Origin: Bacteroidales bacterium
Lineage (GTDB): Bacteria > Bacteroidota > Bacteroidia > Bacteroidales > UBA12170
Length of the DNA: 34,743 nt
NCBI GenBank assembly: GCA_027858955.1
Contig: JAQIBR010000244.1
Span: forward strand, 1 to 34,743
Direction: 5' to 3'
Below are positions 9,707 through 16,728 of this stretch, in pieces. Each line of letters starts with the position of its first letter. The first letter of the stretch is position 1. Both the position numbers and the translations under genes were made by a program. Under the pieces are notes generated by a model that was not told where the DNA came from, did not search any database, and saw nothing but the letters and a program-made list of their open reading frames with translations.

Positions 9707-10423
9707 ATGACTAAATTAAGCGTAAATATCAATAAAATAGCCACTTTGCGAAATGCACGCGGGGGCAATATTCCTAATGTTTTACAAGTTGCTTTGGATT
9801 TAGAGCGTTTCGGTGCTCAAGGAATTACAGTGCATCCAAGACCAAACGAACGCCATATTCGCTATCGCGATGTTTATGATTTAAAACCTGCTCTAAGTAC
9901 CGAATTTAATATTGAAGGTTATCCAAATAAAGCTTTTCTCGATTTAGTTCTTCAAGTAAAACCTTCACAAGTTACTCTTGTTCCTGATCCTCCTGAAGTT
10001 CTAACTTCCAATGCAGGTTGGGATACACTTACTCATCAGGCTTTTTTGACTGATGTTATTGGCCAATTAAAAGAAGCAGGAATTCGCACTAGCATTTTTA
10101 TTGAAACTGATGAAAAAATGATTCGAAATGCAATTAAAACAAATGCTGACAGAGTTGAGCTTTATACTGAATCTTATGCTGCAAATTATGCAAAAAACAG
10201 ATCGGAAGCAATAAAACCATTTATTGGAGCTGCAATTGTGGCAAACGAAGTTGGTTTAGGATTAAATGCCGGTCATGATTTAAGTCTGGAAAACCTTAAA
10301 TATTTTTCGGATAATATTCCAGGTCTCCTTGAAGTTTCAATCGGTCATGCTTTAATCAGCGAAGCTTTATATTTAGGACTTGAAAATACGGTTCAGATGT
10401 ATTTGAATCGTTTGAGGAAATGA
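9707..10423 (+). CDS. pdxJ: Pyridoxine 5'-phosphate synthase, 238 aa
   Basis: PdxJ condenses 1-deoxy-D-xylulose 5-phosphate with 3-amino-2-oxopropyl phosphate to form pyridoxine 5'-phosphate, the last step of the DXP-dependent vitamin B6 route. The protein has the family's TIM-barrel landmarks: [16 protein letters not shown] at the N-terminus, [13 protein letters not shown] with the active-site histidine and arginines (about 40-52), the glutamate-bearing TLVPDPP strand (about 91-97), ELYTESYA, and [15 protein letters not shown] with the late histidine, ending in [17 protein letters not shown]. Length agrees with the family (about 240). It lies 11 bases behind the ClC gene in an apparent operon, with no functional link that I know of. 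Confidence 0.95.
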   Translation: MTKLSVNINKIATLRNARGGNIPNVLQVALDLERFGAQGITVHPRPNERHIRYRDVYDLKPALSTEFNIEGYPNKAFLDLVLQVKPSQVTLVPDPPEVLTSNAGWDTLTHQAFLTDVIGQLKEAGIRTSIFIETDEKMIRNAIKTNADRVELYTESYAANYAKNRSEAIKPFIGAAIVANEVGLGLNAGHDLSLENLKYFSDNIPGLLEVSIGHALISEALYLGLENTVQMYLNRLRK

Positions 10424-10504
10424 GAAACTATTGATTTGTTGTTTCAACATTAAATATTTTAGTGAATTTTGGTGAATTGGTGATTTGGCGACATTAATTT
10501 TTTG

Positions 10505-10534
10505 CCACCAATGCACTAAAACACTAAAGAACAC
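10505..10534. repeat. Possible dispersed intergenic repeat fragment (CACTAAA-rich)
   Basis: Between pdxJ and the hydrolase there is a run of near-repeats of the form CCACCAATGCACTAAAACAC followed by TAAAGAACAC. Similar CACTAAGRCACTAA-type strings are scattered in intergenic DNA of many Bacteroidota. Only one copy is seen in this window, so the call rests on recall of the pattern. Confidence 0.25.
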
Positions 10535-10596
10535 AAAAAATGAAATTAAGAAAATGACTTGTCCTTAATCGAAATAAATTTATCAAGTTTCAACCT

Positions 10597-11370
10597 ATGC
10601 AACTTTTTTACAGAACCTACGGCCAAGGAAAACCATTTATAATTTTACACGGATTATTCGGAATATCAGATAATTGGGTAAGTTTTTCTAAGAAAATTGC
10701 TGAACTGGGTTATCAAGTTTTTGTGCTAGATCAAAGAAATCATGGTCAATCGCCGCACAGTCCTAATTTTAATTATTTAGCTTTAGTCGATGATTTATTT
10801 GAGTTTATTGACGAGCACGAATTGGAAAATGCCGTAATTCTTGGTCATTCCATGGGTGGAAAAGTCGCTATACGATTTGCATTGGAAAATCCTGATTATC
10901 TCTCAAAACTAATTGTTGTTGATATCAGTTTACGTCAATATCCGCCTCGCGATTACCATTTAAAAGTAATTCGCGCTATGAAAAAGATTGATTTTTCGAT
11001 AGTAAAAAACAGGAAAGAAGTTAATACAATTTTATCTGAAGATATTGAATCTCCACGAATTCGTCAGTTTATAATGAAAAACTTATATCGAAAAGAAAAA
11101 GATGAATTGGCATGGCGTATGTGTTTAGATGCAATTGCCAATAATCTCGATGAGATGTTTGACGGCATTGAGCCGGAAAATCCTTTAGATAAACCTGCGC
11201 TTGTAGTTAGAGGTGGAAAATCAGATTATGTATTAGATTCCGATCTGCCACCGATAAAAATCGCTTTCCCACAAGCAGAAATTAAAACTATTCCAAATGC
11301 AACGCATTGGGTGCATGCAGAGGAACCTGAGCTGTTTTTTAAGTATGTATATGAATTTCTAATTGATTAA
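10597..11370 (+). CDS. Alpha/beta-fold hydrolase (YbfF-like esterase), 257 aa
   Basis: This is a cytoplasmic serine hydrolase of the alpha/beta fold. It starts MQLFYRTYGQGKP with the oxyanion-hole segment ILHGLFGISDNW, followed by DQRNHGQSPHS. The nucleophile elbow is GHSMGG with Ser-85; the acid is probably Asp-210 in GGKSDY and the base His-237 in NATHWVHAEEPE. This arrangement, including the HGLFGxxDNW and DxRNHGxSP motifs, matches the YbfF acyl-ester hydrolase group. The natural substrate is unknown. The gene is single and convergent with tatC: the two stop codons overlap in a shared TTAA. Confidence 0.88.
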   Translation: MQLFYRTYGQGKPFIILHGLFGISDNWVSFSKKIAELGYQVFVLDQRNHGQSPHSPNFNYLALVDDLFEFIDEHELENAVILGHSMGGKVAIRFALENPDYLSKLIVVDISLRQYPPRDYHLKVIRAMKKIDFSIVKNRKEVNTILSEDIESPRIRQFIMKNLYRKEKDELAWRMCLDAIANNLDEMFDGIEPENPLDKPALVVRGGKSDYVLDSDLPPIKIAFPQAEIKTIPNATHWVHAEEPELFFKYVYEFLID

Positions 11371-12221
11371 TTTTCAATCGCATTCTTTTTCACTGCCCTC
11401 TTCGCCAAGAAAATACTAAACTCATACAATAACATCAATGGTGCTGTAACAAGTACCTGGCTAAATACATCTGGTGGAGTGACAATTGCAGACAATATTA
11501 ATACAATTACCAGAGTGTATTTCCGATTTCTCTTTAAGAAATCAATATCTACAATTCCAACTTTTGCTAAAAAATAAATGACAATTGGAAGCTCGAAAAT
11601 TAAACCAATTGAAAGAGTAACGCTTACAACAGTACTGATATATGAACTTAATGATATTTGGTTTCTCACCATTTCACTAACATGATATGATCCAAAGAAA
11701 TTCAAAGTAAGCGGAACAATTAAAAAGTAAGAAAAAAGAACCCCCAAATAAAACAAAAAGGAAAAGACAAGAACAGCACCTCCTGAACTTTTACGCTCAA
11801 CATCGTAAAGTGCAGGCTTTACAAATCGCCAAAACTCATAAATAATATAGGGTGCGGCAACAATAAATCCTACAACAAAACTAATATACATATGGGTCAT
11901 AAATTGGCCCGACATATTGATGTTGATAATCTCTAAGGCCAAATCCTTTACACAGAAATAATCAATTCCTAAAAGCTGCCCAAGTGTGCATAATATTCGG
12001 TTGGTTAAAAAAACAGGTTCTTTTGGAGCAAGTATTATTTCGTTGAAAATAAAGCCTTTATTGGCAAAGGCTATAATGGCTAGAATTACAATGGCAACTA
12101 AAGAACGTACAAAAGTACCACGCAACTCAGTAAGATGATCCCAAAAAGTCATCTCCCTTTCTTCGCTGACAGGAGCTTTCTTTTTATTCTTATTTTTTTT
12201 TGAGCTGATTTGTTCGGCCAT
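11367..12221 (-). CDS. tatC: Sec-independent protein translocase TatC, 284 aa
   Basis: TatC is the multi-spanning core of the twin-arginine translocase and binds signal peptides of folded cofactor-containing proteins. After a Lys-rich N-terminus the conserved cytoplasmic motif EMTFWDHLTELRGTFVRSL appears (about 22-40). Six membrane segments follow, with the family motif AAPYIIYEFWRFVKPALYDVERK (about 120-142) and late LILSAIVTPPDVFSQ. Length is slightly above E. coli TatC (258) because of the longer tails and the periplasmic loop. No tatA or tatB gene is adjacent; partner subunits must be encoded elsewhere. A TAnnTTTG box lies directly upstream. Confidence 0.95.
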   Translation of the reverse strand: MAEQISSKKNKNKKKAPVSEEREMTFWDHLTELRGTFVRSLVAIVILAIIAFANKGFIFNEIILAPKEPVFLTNRILCTLGQLLGIDYFCVKDLALEIININMSGQFMTHMYISFVVGFIVAAPYIIYEFWRFVKPALYDVERKSSGGAVLVFSFLFYLGVLFSYFLIVPLTLNFFGSYHVSEMVRNQISLSSYISTVVSVTLSIGLIFELPIVIYFLAKVGIVDIDFLKRNRKYTLVIVLILSAIVTPPDVFSQVLVTAPLMLLYEFSIFLAKRAVKKNAIEN

Positions 12222-12235
12222 AATTATAATAAAGG

Positions 12236-12243
12236 CAAATTTA
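12236..12243 (-). promoter_or_regulatory. Bacteroidota -7 box for tatC
   Basis: The minus strand reads TAAATTTG, matching TAnnTTTG, 14 bases before the tatC ATG, which implies a very short leader. Confidence 0.45.
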
Positions 12244-12357
12244 AAAATATTTTCGGCTTAATTGGCTTGAAGTCGTAAGTAATAATTTGAATGAAAAATA
12301 CTAATTTTACTCTGTGAACATCAGTGAAATAGCAATTACATTTCCCTTGTCTTTGGC

Positions 12358-12927
12358 TTATAGACTATCACTCATTTTTATTAACTTGTTTAATAGAGCA
12401 TAAACAGTAAGTCCAGAAACAGTTTTAATTCCAAGCTTCCTGGTTATGTTTTTACGGTGTGTAATAACAGTATGCGCACTAATAAACAATTTATCGGCAA
12501 TTTCTTTGTTCGTGTTTCCAAGCGCTACTTCTCTTACAATATCAAGTTCTCGATCGCTTAATACTGATTCAGGTTTGCTGCCAGAGCTATTCTTGTCCAT
12601 CAAAGCAAGATTTCGTTTTAGAATATGTAATATGGCTGATTCAGTATCATCTAAAAAAAGTAATTCAGAATTAATATTATCAGTTTCAATATAATCTGGC
12701 CGAGAATTAATCAGCTTTATCAATTGAATATCTTTTAATAGATATAAGTCTATGTTTGAAAGAATTTCGGCAGATGCCAATAGTAGAGATATATTATTCT
12801 TTTCTTGTATAAAGTTCAATTCTTCTATGAAGCCTATACTCATGATTTTTTTGCCTGGATACAATTCTTTAATTATATCGGCAAGGCCTTTACGAACAAT
12901 AAAAGATGATATGGCAATAACTATCAT
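12358..12927 (-). CDS. LuxR-type helix-turn-helix regulator, 189 aa
   Basis: This is a transcription regulator with a C-terminal LuxR/NarL DNA-binding domain: LSDRELDIVREVALGNTNKEIADKLFISAHTVITHRKNITRKLG (about 125-168) contains the typical four-helix pattern. The N-terminal ~110 residues resemble a response-regulator receiver in size and in the VIVIAISS-type first strand, but I do not see the acidic pair or the phospho-acceptor Asp in the usual places, so it may be a pseudo-receiver that senses protein or redox state instead. It follows the hemerythrin gene with a single base between stop and start, so the two are surely co-transcribed and probably functionally linked; such pairs occur in other Bacteroidota. 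Target genes are unknown. Confidence 0.85.
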   Translation of the reverse strand: MIVIAISSFIVRKGLADIIKELYPGKKIMSIGFIEELNFIQEKNNISLLLASAEILSNIDLYLLKDIQLIKLINSRPDYIETDNINSELLFLDDTESAILHILKRNLALMDKNSSGSKPESVLSDRELDIVREVALGNTNKEIADKLFISAHTVITHRKNITRKLGIKTVSGLTVYALLNKLIKMSDSL

Positions 12928-12928
12928 A

Positions 12929-13660
12929 TTACTTTTTTAATGCTAATAATGCTGCTTCCATCTCAGTAATTTTTGGAACGAGTACCATATTTTCTATGCG
13001 GGCATGATCACTAAGATCTTGCTCCAAAGTATATAGCTCAGTCAAAACCCGATTGCGAATATGACTGTCCTTAGGTGCCGGAAGATATTTAATCAGAATG
13101 TTTTTAAGGTCGAAAAGTTTAGCTTCAATGTCAGAATGTTCCTTTTCGTAACTAGTTATGGGATAGATATTTATTTTATTCTCAAGAGCCTGGCTTAATG
13201 ATTTTTTATGATAAGAATCAGCTATTTCAAGTATATATGGATAAACGTGTTCTTCCTCCAAAGCAATATGTGCGTAAAGCTCTTTTTCATATTCTTCAAA
13301 AAAATTCTTTACAAGCAAAAACTCTTCTTTACTTAATTGCGAATACTGAATTAGCAAATTTATCCTATTTTCAATTTCAGGTATAATCCTTTCCAGATAA
13401 TAGGAATGGGTCTTTAATAAATAAGACACAACTTCTTTAACAGAGTGAGATTGTAGTTGTTTCGATAATTTATTATCAGAACCTAAAAAAGCATTTATAA
13501 TTGTTAGAAAAAACTCAACATCAACGTTTTGTTCAACACAGACTTTTTCGATGCTTTTATCTTGAAAACCCAATTGAATTTCAAGTCTATTGATAACAGG
13601 AAGCAACAAATAATTGCTATGAATGGCATCGGCCATTTTCATTTCTTTTGTAATCTGCAT
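12929..13660 (-). CDS. Hemerythrin-domain protein (RIC/YtfE-like), 243 aa
   Basis: The protein resembles di-iron hemerythrin-fold proteins of the RIC/YtfE group, linked to repair of nitrosative or oxidative damage to iron centres. Counting from the chosen start, candidate iron ligands are His-85 (LKTHSYYLE), His-131 and Glu-135 (YAHIALEEEHVYP), a histidine in YEKEHSDIE and one in DHARIENMVLVPKI. The first ~70 residues resemble the ScdA-type N-terminal region but lack its Cys pair. An in-frame ATG at 13681 exists, but it falls inside a TAnnTTTG promoter box (13679-13686), so I place the start at 13660; ATGs slightly downstream (MKMADAIHSN) are also possible. It leads a two-gene unit with the LuxR regulator. 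Function as a sensor partner or repair protein is inference. Confidence 0.82.
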   Translation of the reverse strand: MQITKEMKMADAIHSNYLLLPVINRLEIQLGFQDKSIEKVCVEQNVDVEFFLTIINAFLGSDNKLSKQLQSHSVKEVVSYLLKTHSYYLERIIPEIENRINLLIQYSQLSKEEFLLVKNFFEEYEKELYAHIALEEEHVYPYILEIADSYHKKSLSQALENKINIYPITSYEKEHSDIEAKLFDLKNILIKYLPAPKDSHIRNRVLTELYTLEQDLSDHARIENMVLVPKITEMEAALLALKK

Positions 13661-13678
13661 AATGATGGAATTAAAGTA

Positions 13679-13686
13679 CAAAAGTA
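13679..13686 (-). promoter_or_regulatory. Bacteroidota -7 box for the hemerythrin-LuxR unit
   Basis: The minus strand reads TACTTTTG, an exact TAnnTTTG match 19 bases before the ATG at 13660. It overlaps the alternative upstream ATG, which decides the start in favour of 13660. Confidence 0.5.
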
Positions 13687-13790
13687 CGAATTTCTTTGTG
13701 CTAAGCGTTTGGAATAAAAAGCAGTCTAAATATTATTTTGTTCCTTCAGCATTATCAACAAAACATCAAAAAAAATATGGGAATACAGGT

Positions 13791-14019
13791 ATTGAGCTTG
13801 CCGAAATAAGGTTTTAAGTCTTGTATTACCGATTTCTCTGCTCAGATTAAAAAGCTGAATATAAGGTTTTTAAACATGATTCAGCCCGATAATGAGTGTG
13901 ATTATAACATATTACAAAACCTTATTTTTTTCAATGTTTTTTAACATTAGTAGAAAAAATGACCACGTCTCAACTAACCTTATTTCGACTACGCTCCTTT
14001 GGGTATTTCGGCAAACTCA
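13791..14019. repeat. Nested inverted repeats, MITE/REP-like
   Basis: CGAAATAAGGTT (13802-13813) is exactly inverted as AACCTTATTTCG (13976-13987). Inside it, ATAAGGTTTT (13861-13870) is exactly inverted as AAAACCTTAT (13916-13925). An outer pair, TGAGCTTGCCGAAATA (13793-13808) and the complement of 14004-14019, matches at 15 of 16 bases. TATTTCGACTACGCTC at 13981-13996 is a further relative of the same GAGC-N-CGAAATA string. The arrangement looks like remnants of dispersed palindromic elements rather than a single terminator. Confidence 0.6.
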
Positions 14020-14125
14020 GTAAAGGTATTGCGGTTTCGCTCAAATTAAATTTCGCTTAGTATAAATACTAACTGTTGAAGTCAAATTTTAATAAAGTTA
14101 AAATACATATATGCATAATGCTACA

Positions 14126-14155
14126 GCACATCTCCAAAGGCGTCCTTTGGACAAA
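14126..14155 (+). repeat. 30-base hairpin repeat, copy 1
   Basis: The motif contains a perfect stem, TCCAAAGG-CGT-CCTTTGGA. It matches a second copy at 16119-16148 at 26 of 30 positions and in the same orientation. The two copies flank the thioredoxin-like lipoprotein and panC genes. Confidence 0.6.
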
Positions 14156-14231
14156 ATAATATTTAACAAAAATACATATATTCAAAATCATTTTAGCGAT
14201 AAATTTTTCATCATCACAAAAAAATCATTTA

Positions 14232-14239
14232 TATCTTTG
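14232..14239 (+). promoter_or_regulatory. Bacteroidota -7 box for the lipoprotein-panC unit
   Basis: TATCTTTG matches TAnnTTTG and lies 27 bases before the lipoprotein ATG. panC probably shares this promoter. Confidence 0.5.
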
Positions 14240-14258
14240 TTTAATTAAACTGAAAATT

Positions 14259-14768
14259 ATGAAAAAATTTGTATTAGGCTTTTTTTTGATGCTTTTATTG
14301 GGAGGGTGTAAGCAACAATTAAACAAAGTAATAATTGACCCGGACTTGAATCGTGAAATTTTAATTGGCTGGGTTAACAGAGAAGGAATCGCATCTAAGG
14401 ATTTTCTCGAAGACGAACAATTAAAATATAAAGCATATCAAGCAGATCCTGAATTAATTACGATTTTGAAAACTACTTTTGAATCAGACGAAAGTTTGAA
14501 TATACTAGTTGTGTTTGCAACTTGGTGTGGCGATTCCAAATACCAGGTTCCCGATTTTTTTAAAATTGCTGATCTCGCTCAAATAAAAGAAGTTAAATAT
14601 CTAGCTGTAGATAGAAAAAAGAATGCCGAAGATATTGATATGAGTAAGATGGATATTCAACTTGTTCCAACTTTTATTGTTTACCAGGGCGATATTGAAT
14701 TAGGTAGAATTATAGAGAGTCCTTCATATACTCTGGAAAATGATTTGGTTTCAATTCTAAAAAAGTAG
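14259..14768 (+). CDS. Thioredoxin-like lipoprotein, 169 aa
   Basis: The N-terminus MKKFVLGFFLMLLLGGC is a lipoprotein signal with a lipobox (LGGC) and predicted acylated Cys-17, so the mature protein is membrane-anchored outside the cytoplasm. The rest is a thioredoxin fold: VVFATWCGDSKYQVPDFF contains the active-site tryptophan and a single cysteine (WCGDS, not WCxxC), and VPTFIVY holds the expected cis-proline. With only the first of the two redox cysteines it cannot act as a classical dithiol oxidoreductase; a monothiol or non-redox role is likelier. panC begins 8 bases after its stop, so the two are probably co-transcribed, which may be simple operon crowding. Specific function unknown. 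Confidence 0.82.
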   Translation: MKKFVLGFFLMLLLGGCKQQLNKVIIDPDLNREILIGWVNREGIASKDFLEDEQLKYKAYQADPELITILKTTFESDESLNILVVFATWCGDSKYQVPDFFKIADLAQIKEVKYLAVDRKKNAEDIDMSKMDIQLVPTFIVYQGDIELGRIIESPSYTLENDLVSILKK

Positions 14769-14776
14769 GAAAATCA

Positions 14777-15616
14777 ATGTTTGTTTTTGAGCGAAAAACC
14801 GACTTAAATCAATTTGTTAATCAGGCAAAAGCCGATGGAAAAACAATTGGTTTTGTGCCAACTATGGGGGCATTGCATTCAGGTCATTTAGCTTTGGTTT
14901 CAGCGGCAAAAGAATGCTGTAGTAAAGTTGTAGCAAGTATTTTCGTCAATCCTTTACAATTTAACAATCCTGATGATTTGAAGAAGTATCCTCGCACCTT
15001 CGAAAGTGATAAAATAATGCTTGAAGATGCCGGTTGCGATGCTGTTTTCTTTCCAGCGGTTAAAGAAATGTATCCTAATCCTGATGAAGCGGAGGATGTA
15101 TTTAATTTTGGCACTCTTGAAACGGTTATGGAAGGAGCTTCTCGACCGGGTCATTTTAATGGTGTTGCAATTGTTGTGAAAAAATTGTTCGATTTAGTTC
15201 AACCGGATAAGGCTTTTTTCGGGAAGAAGGATTTTCAGCAATTGGCAATTATAAAAGCCTTAGTTAAACAAACAGCGAGCCGAATTCAGATAATTGGACT
15301 AGATACAGTTCGTGAAGAAGATGGCCTTGCTATGAGTTCTCGCAATCGAAGACTATCAAAGCAAGAACGTGAAGATGCTGTCGAGCTCTCTCAAGCATTG
15401 AATATTATTAAGAAAAATAAGAATATTCTTGAACCCGCATCGCTTGAGACTGAGGCAGTAAATATGTTAAGCAAAAAATTCAGAGTCGAATATGTTCAAA
15501 TTATAGATGGCCACAGTTTGCAGCAAATTACAAATTGGAATCAAAGCAATTATCCGGTTGTTTGTGCTGCCGCTTTTATAGGTGATGTGCGTTTAATTGA
15601 TAATTTGGAGCTTTAG
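14777..15616 (+). CDS. panC: Pantothenate synthetase (pantoate-beta-alanine ligase), 279 aa
   Basis: PanC joins pantoate and beta-alanine with ATP to make pantothenate, the precursor of coenzyme A. Motifs in order: GFVPTMGALHSGHLALV (24-40, with the HxGH nucleotide-binding motif), SIFVNPLQFN, GHFNGVAIVVKKLFDLVQPDKAFFGKKDFQQL (central substrate-binding block) and LAMSSRNRRLS (the KMSKS-like segment). Length is the family norm of about 280. The beta-alanine it needs comes from PanD, encoded 761 bases downstream beyond a repeat-filled gap. Confidence 0.96.
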   Translation: MFVFERKTDLNQFVNQAKADGKTIGFVPTMGALHSGHLALVSAAKECCSKVVASIFVNPLQFNNPDDLKKYPRTFESDKIMLEDAGCDAVFFPAVKEMYPNPDEAEDVFNFGTLETVMEGASRPGHFNGVAIVVKKLFDLVQPDKAFFGKKDFQQLAIIKALVKQTASRIQIIGLDTVREEDGLAMSSRNRRLSKQEREDAVELSQALNIIKKNKNILEPASLETEAVNMLSKKFRVEYVQIIDGHSLQQITNWNQSNYPVVCAAAFIGDVRLIDNLEL

Positions 15617-15817
15617 CTTTTAAGTAGTCTAAAAATACAATATCTCAACCATCCTTCATTTCAGGCACACTCTTTATTTCGAGCGCTCCTTTCATTTAGA
15701 GTGAAACGAGGAATCTCTTTATTCTTTTTCGAATTGGACACAAGTTTTCAAACGCACTACATGGCTTCTTCAGTAAATGATGTGCTGAGTTAATGTTTAA
15801 TTGAAATTAATTCGCTA

Positions 15818-15882
15818 GTGCCATTAGGCACAAAATATTTATAGAAAATTTAAGATGGCATTAATCAAGTGCCTTTAGGTAC
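15818..15882 (+). repeat. Pair of GTGCCnTTAGG hairpins
   Basis: GTGCC-ATTA-GGCAC (15818-15831) forms a perfect five-base stem. GTGCCTTTAGGTAC (15869-15882) is a second, near-identical copy with one G-T pair. Both are followed by an A-rich ACAAAAT or ACGAAAT string, typical of dispersed REP-like families. Confidence 0.5.
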
Positions 15883-15960
15883 GAAATCAATTAAAACAAC
15901 AATAAATTTGATATGTCATTTGATTAGAAAAATATTTTTAATTCGTTGAATAATAATATA

Positions 15961-16026
15961 TTGTCCCGAGTGGGACAAAAGATAAGAAATGAATTATATT
16001 TCTATAAACATTAAATCCCTAACGGG
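15961..16026 (+). repeat. TTGTCCC hairpin and related CCCTAACGGGG motif
   Basis: TTGTCCC-GAGT-GGGACAA (15961-15978) is a perfect seven-base stem with a four-base loop. About 40 bases on, TTTCTATAAACATTAAATCC followed by CTAACGGGG has a CCC/GGG stem of the same general design. Such 'CTACAAACATTnnGTCCCTAACGGGAC' strings recur in Bacteroidota intergenic DNA. They could fold in RNA, but no adjacent T-run suggests a terminator. Confidence 0.5.
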
Positions 16027-16118
16027 GTTGTTTATGAAACAGTTGACGTGAGCAGTATTTTAAATTTAGCTTTAGTGAGTGATGGCCATCTCTTTGTAAG
16101 GTACAAAAACTATTTCCA

Positions 16119-16148
16119 GCGCATCTCCATTGGAGTCCTTTGGACAAA
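16119..16148 (+). repeat. 30-base hairpin repeat, copy 2
   Basis: This copy shares 26 of 30 bases with 14126-14155, the strictly shared part being CATCTCCA and GTCCTTTGGACAAA. Two of the differences break the stem that is perfect in copy 1. Confidence 0.6.
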
Positions 16149-16184
16149 TAAAGAATTAGCCCACTACAGCCGTTAAAAATCGTT

Positions 16185-16325
16185 TAATACCGATTAGTCA
16201 ACTAAATGCCGCATATTTTCACTTCGTTCAATTTGCGGTTTTGTTGATCTATCGGCATTAATCCCGAAAATTCGGGATAAATTCAAAATTTGCTATGCGG
16301 CATTTTGAACTACAATTGGTATAAA
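16185..16325. repeat. MITE-like element with ~30-base imperfect terminal inverted repeats
   Basis: AAATGCCGCAT (16204-16214) is exactly inverted as ATGCGGCATTT (16295-16305). The similarity continues outward with small gaps (TTTAATACCGATTAGTCAAC on the left against TTGAACTACAATTGGTATAA on the right). The interior holds a second perfect palindrome, ATCCCGAA-AA-TTCGGGAT (16260-16277). No transposase is present, so mobilisation would need to be in trans. Confidence 0.5.
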
Positions 16326-16362
16326 TTAGCTGACTACCTTAATGATATTCTAAAAAAATAGT

Positions 16363-16370
16363 TATTTTTG
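16363..16370 (+). promoter_or_regulatory. Bacteroidota -7 box for panD
   Basis: TATTTTTG matches TAnnTTTG and ends only seven bases before the panD ATG. Transcription would begin at or next to the start codon, suggesting a leaderless or nearly leaderless mRNA. Confidence 0.5.
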
Positions 16371-16377
16371 CCGCCTT

Positions 16378-16728
16378 ATGCATATTGAAGTTTTAAAATC
16401 GAAAATTCACCGAATTGGTATTACAGAAGCCAATCTGGAGTATATTGGCAGCATTACTATTGATGAAGATCTTATGGACGCTGTAAATCTCATTGAAAAT
16501 GAGAGAGTTCATATTTATAATATTAATAATGGGAACCGTTTTGATACCTATGTAATTAAAGGCGAACGTGGTAGTAGTGTTATTGGAATTAATGGCGCGG
16601 CTGCTCGTAAAGTTGCTGTTAAAGATAAAATTATTATCGTTTCATATGCCAGTATGGACTTTGAAGATGCAAAAAAACATCAGCCATTAATAATTTTTCC
16701 TGACGATAATAATAAAATCCCCAGATAA
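16378..16728 (+). CDS. panD: Aspartate 1-decarboxylase precursor, 116 aa
   Basis: PanD decarboxylates aspartate to beta-alanine for pantothenate synthesis. It is made as a proenzyme that cleaves itself between Gly-24 and Ser-25; exactly that pair is present in EYIGSITID, with Ser-25 becoming the pyruvoyl group. Other family landmarks are the N-terminal [11 protein letters not shown] with Lys-9, ITEANLEY, the [15 protein letters not shown] strand with the substrate-binding Arg, and [10 protein letters not shown]. Length matches the family. The flippase-like gene starts with GTG at the base right after its stop, so they are co-transcribed. Confidence 0.96.
   Translation: MHIEVLKSKIHRIGITEANLEYIGSITIDEDLMDAVNLIENERVHIYNINNGNRFDTYVIKGERGSSVIGINGAAARKVAVKDKIIIVSYASMDFEDAKKHQPLIIFPDDNNKIPR

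Larger units (their letters stand above)
13687..14231. other. Gene-poor stretch with inverted repeats
   Basis: No convincing gene is present between the hemerythrin promoter and the thioredoxin-like lipoprotein. The stretch holds nested inverted repeats (13791-14019) and one copy of a 30-base hairpin-forming motif (14126-14155), both listed separately. Short open frames here have no initiation signal and no recognisable product. Confidence 0.7.
15617..16362. other. Gene-poor stretch dense in short palindromes
   Basis: No gene is supported between panC and panD. Instead there are at least six short hairpin-forming motifs plus a larger inverted-repeat element (listed separately), and a degenerate string TTATTTCGAGCG ... 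GTGAAACGAGGAATCTCTTTA (15674-15721) that resembles the CATTTCGAGCGAAGCGAGAAATCT repeats common in Bacteroidota genomes. The stretch looks like a landing site for small non-autonomous repeats. Confidence 0.6.

Noticed and set aside
13623-13817. 64-codon plus-strand open frame
   Set aside because: It starts inside the hemerythrin gene on the other strand and runs into repeat DNA; no recognisable product or promoter.
15818-16026. CRISPR array
   Set aside because: The short palindromes differ from one another and are unevenly spaced; there are no constant repeats with equal spacers and no cas genes.
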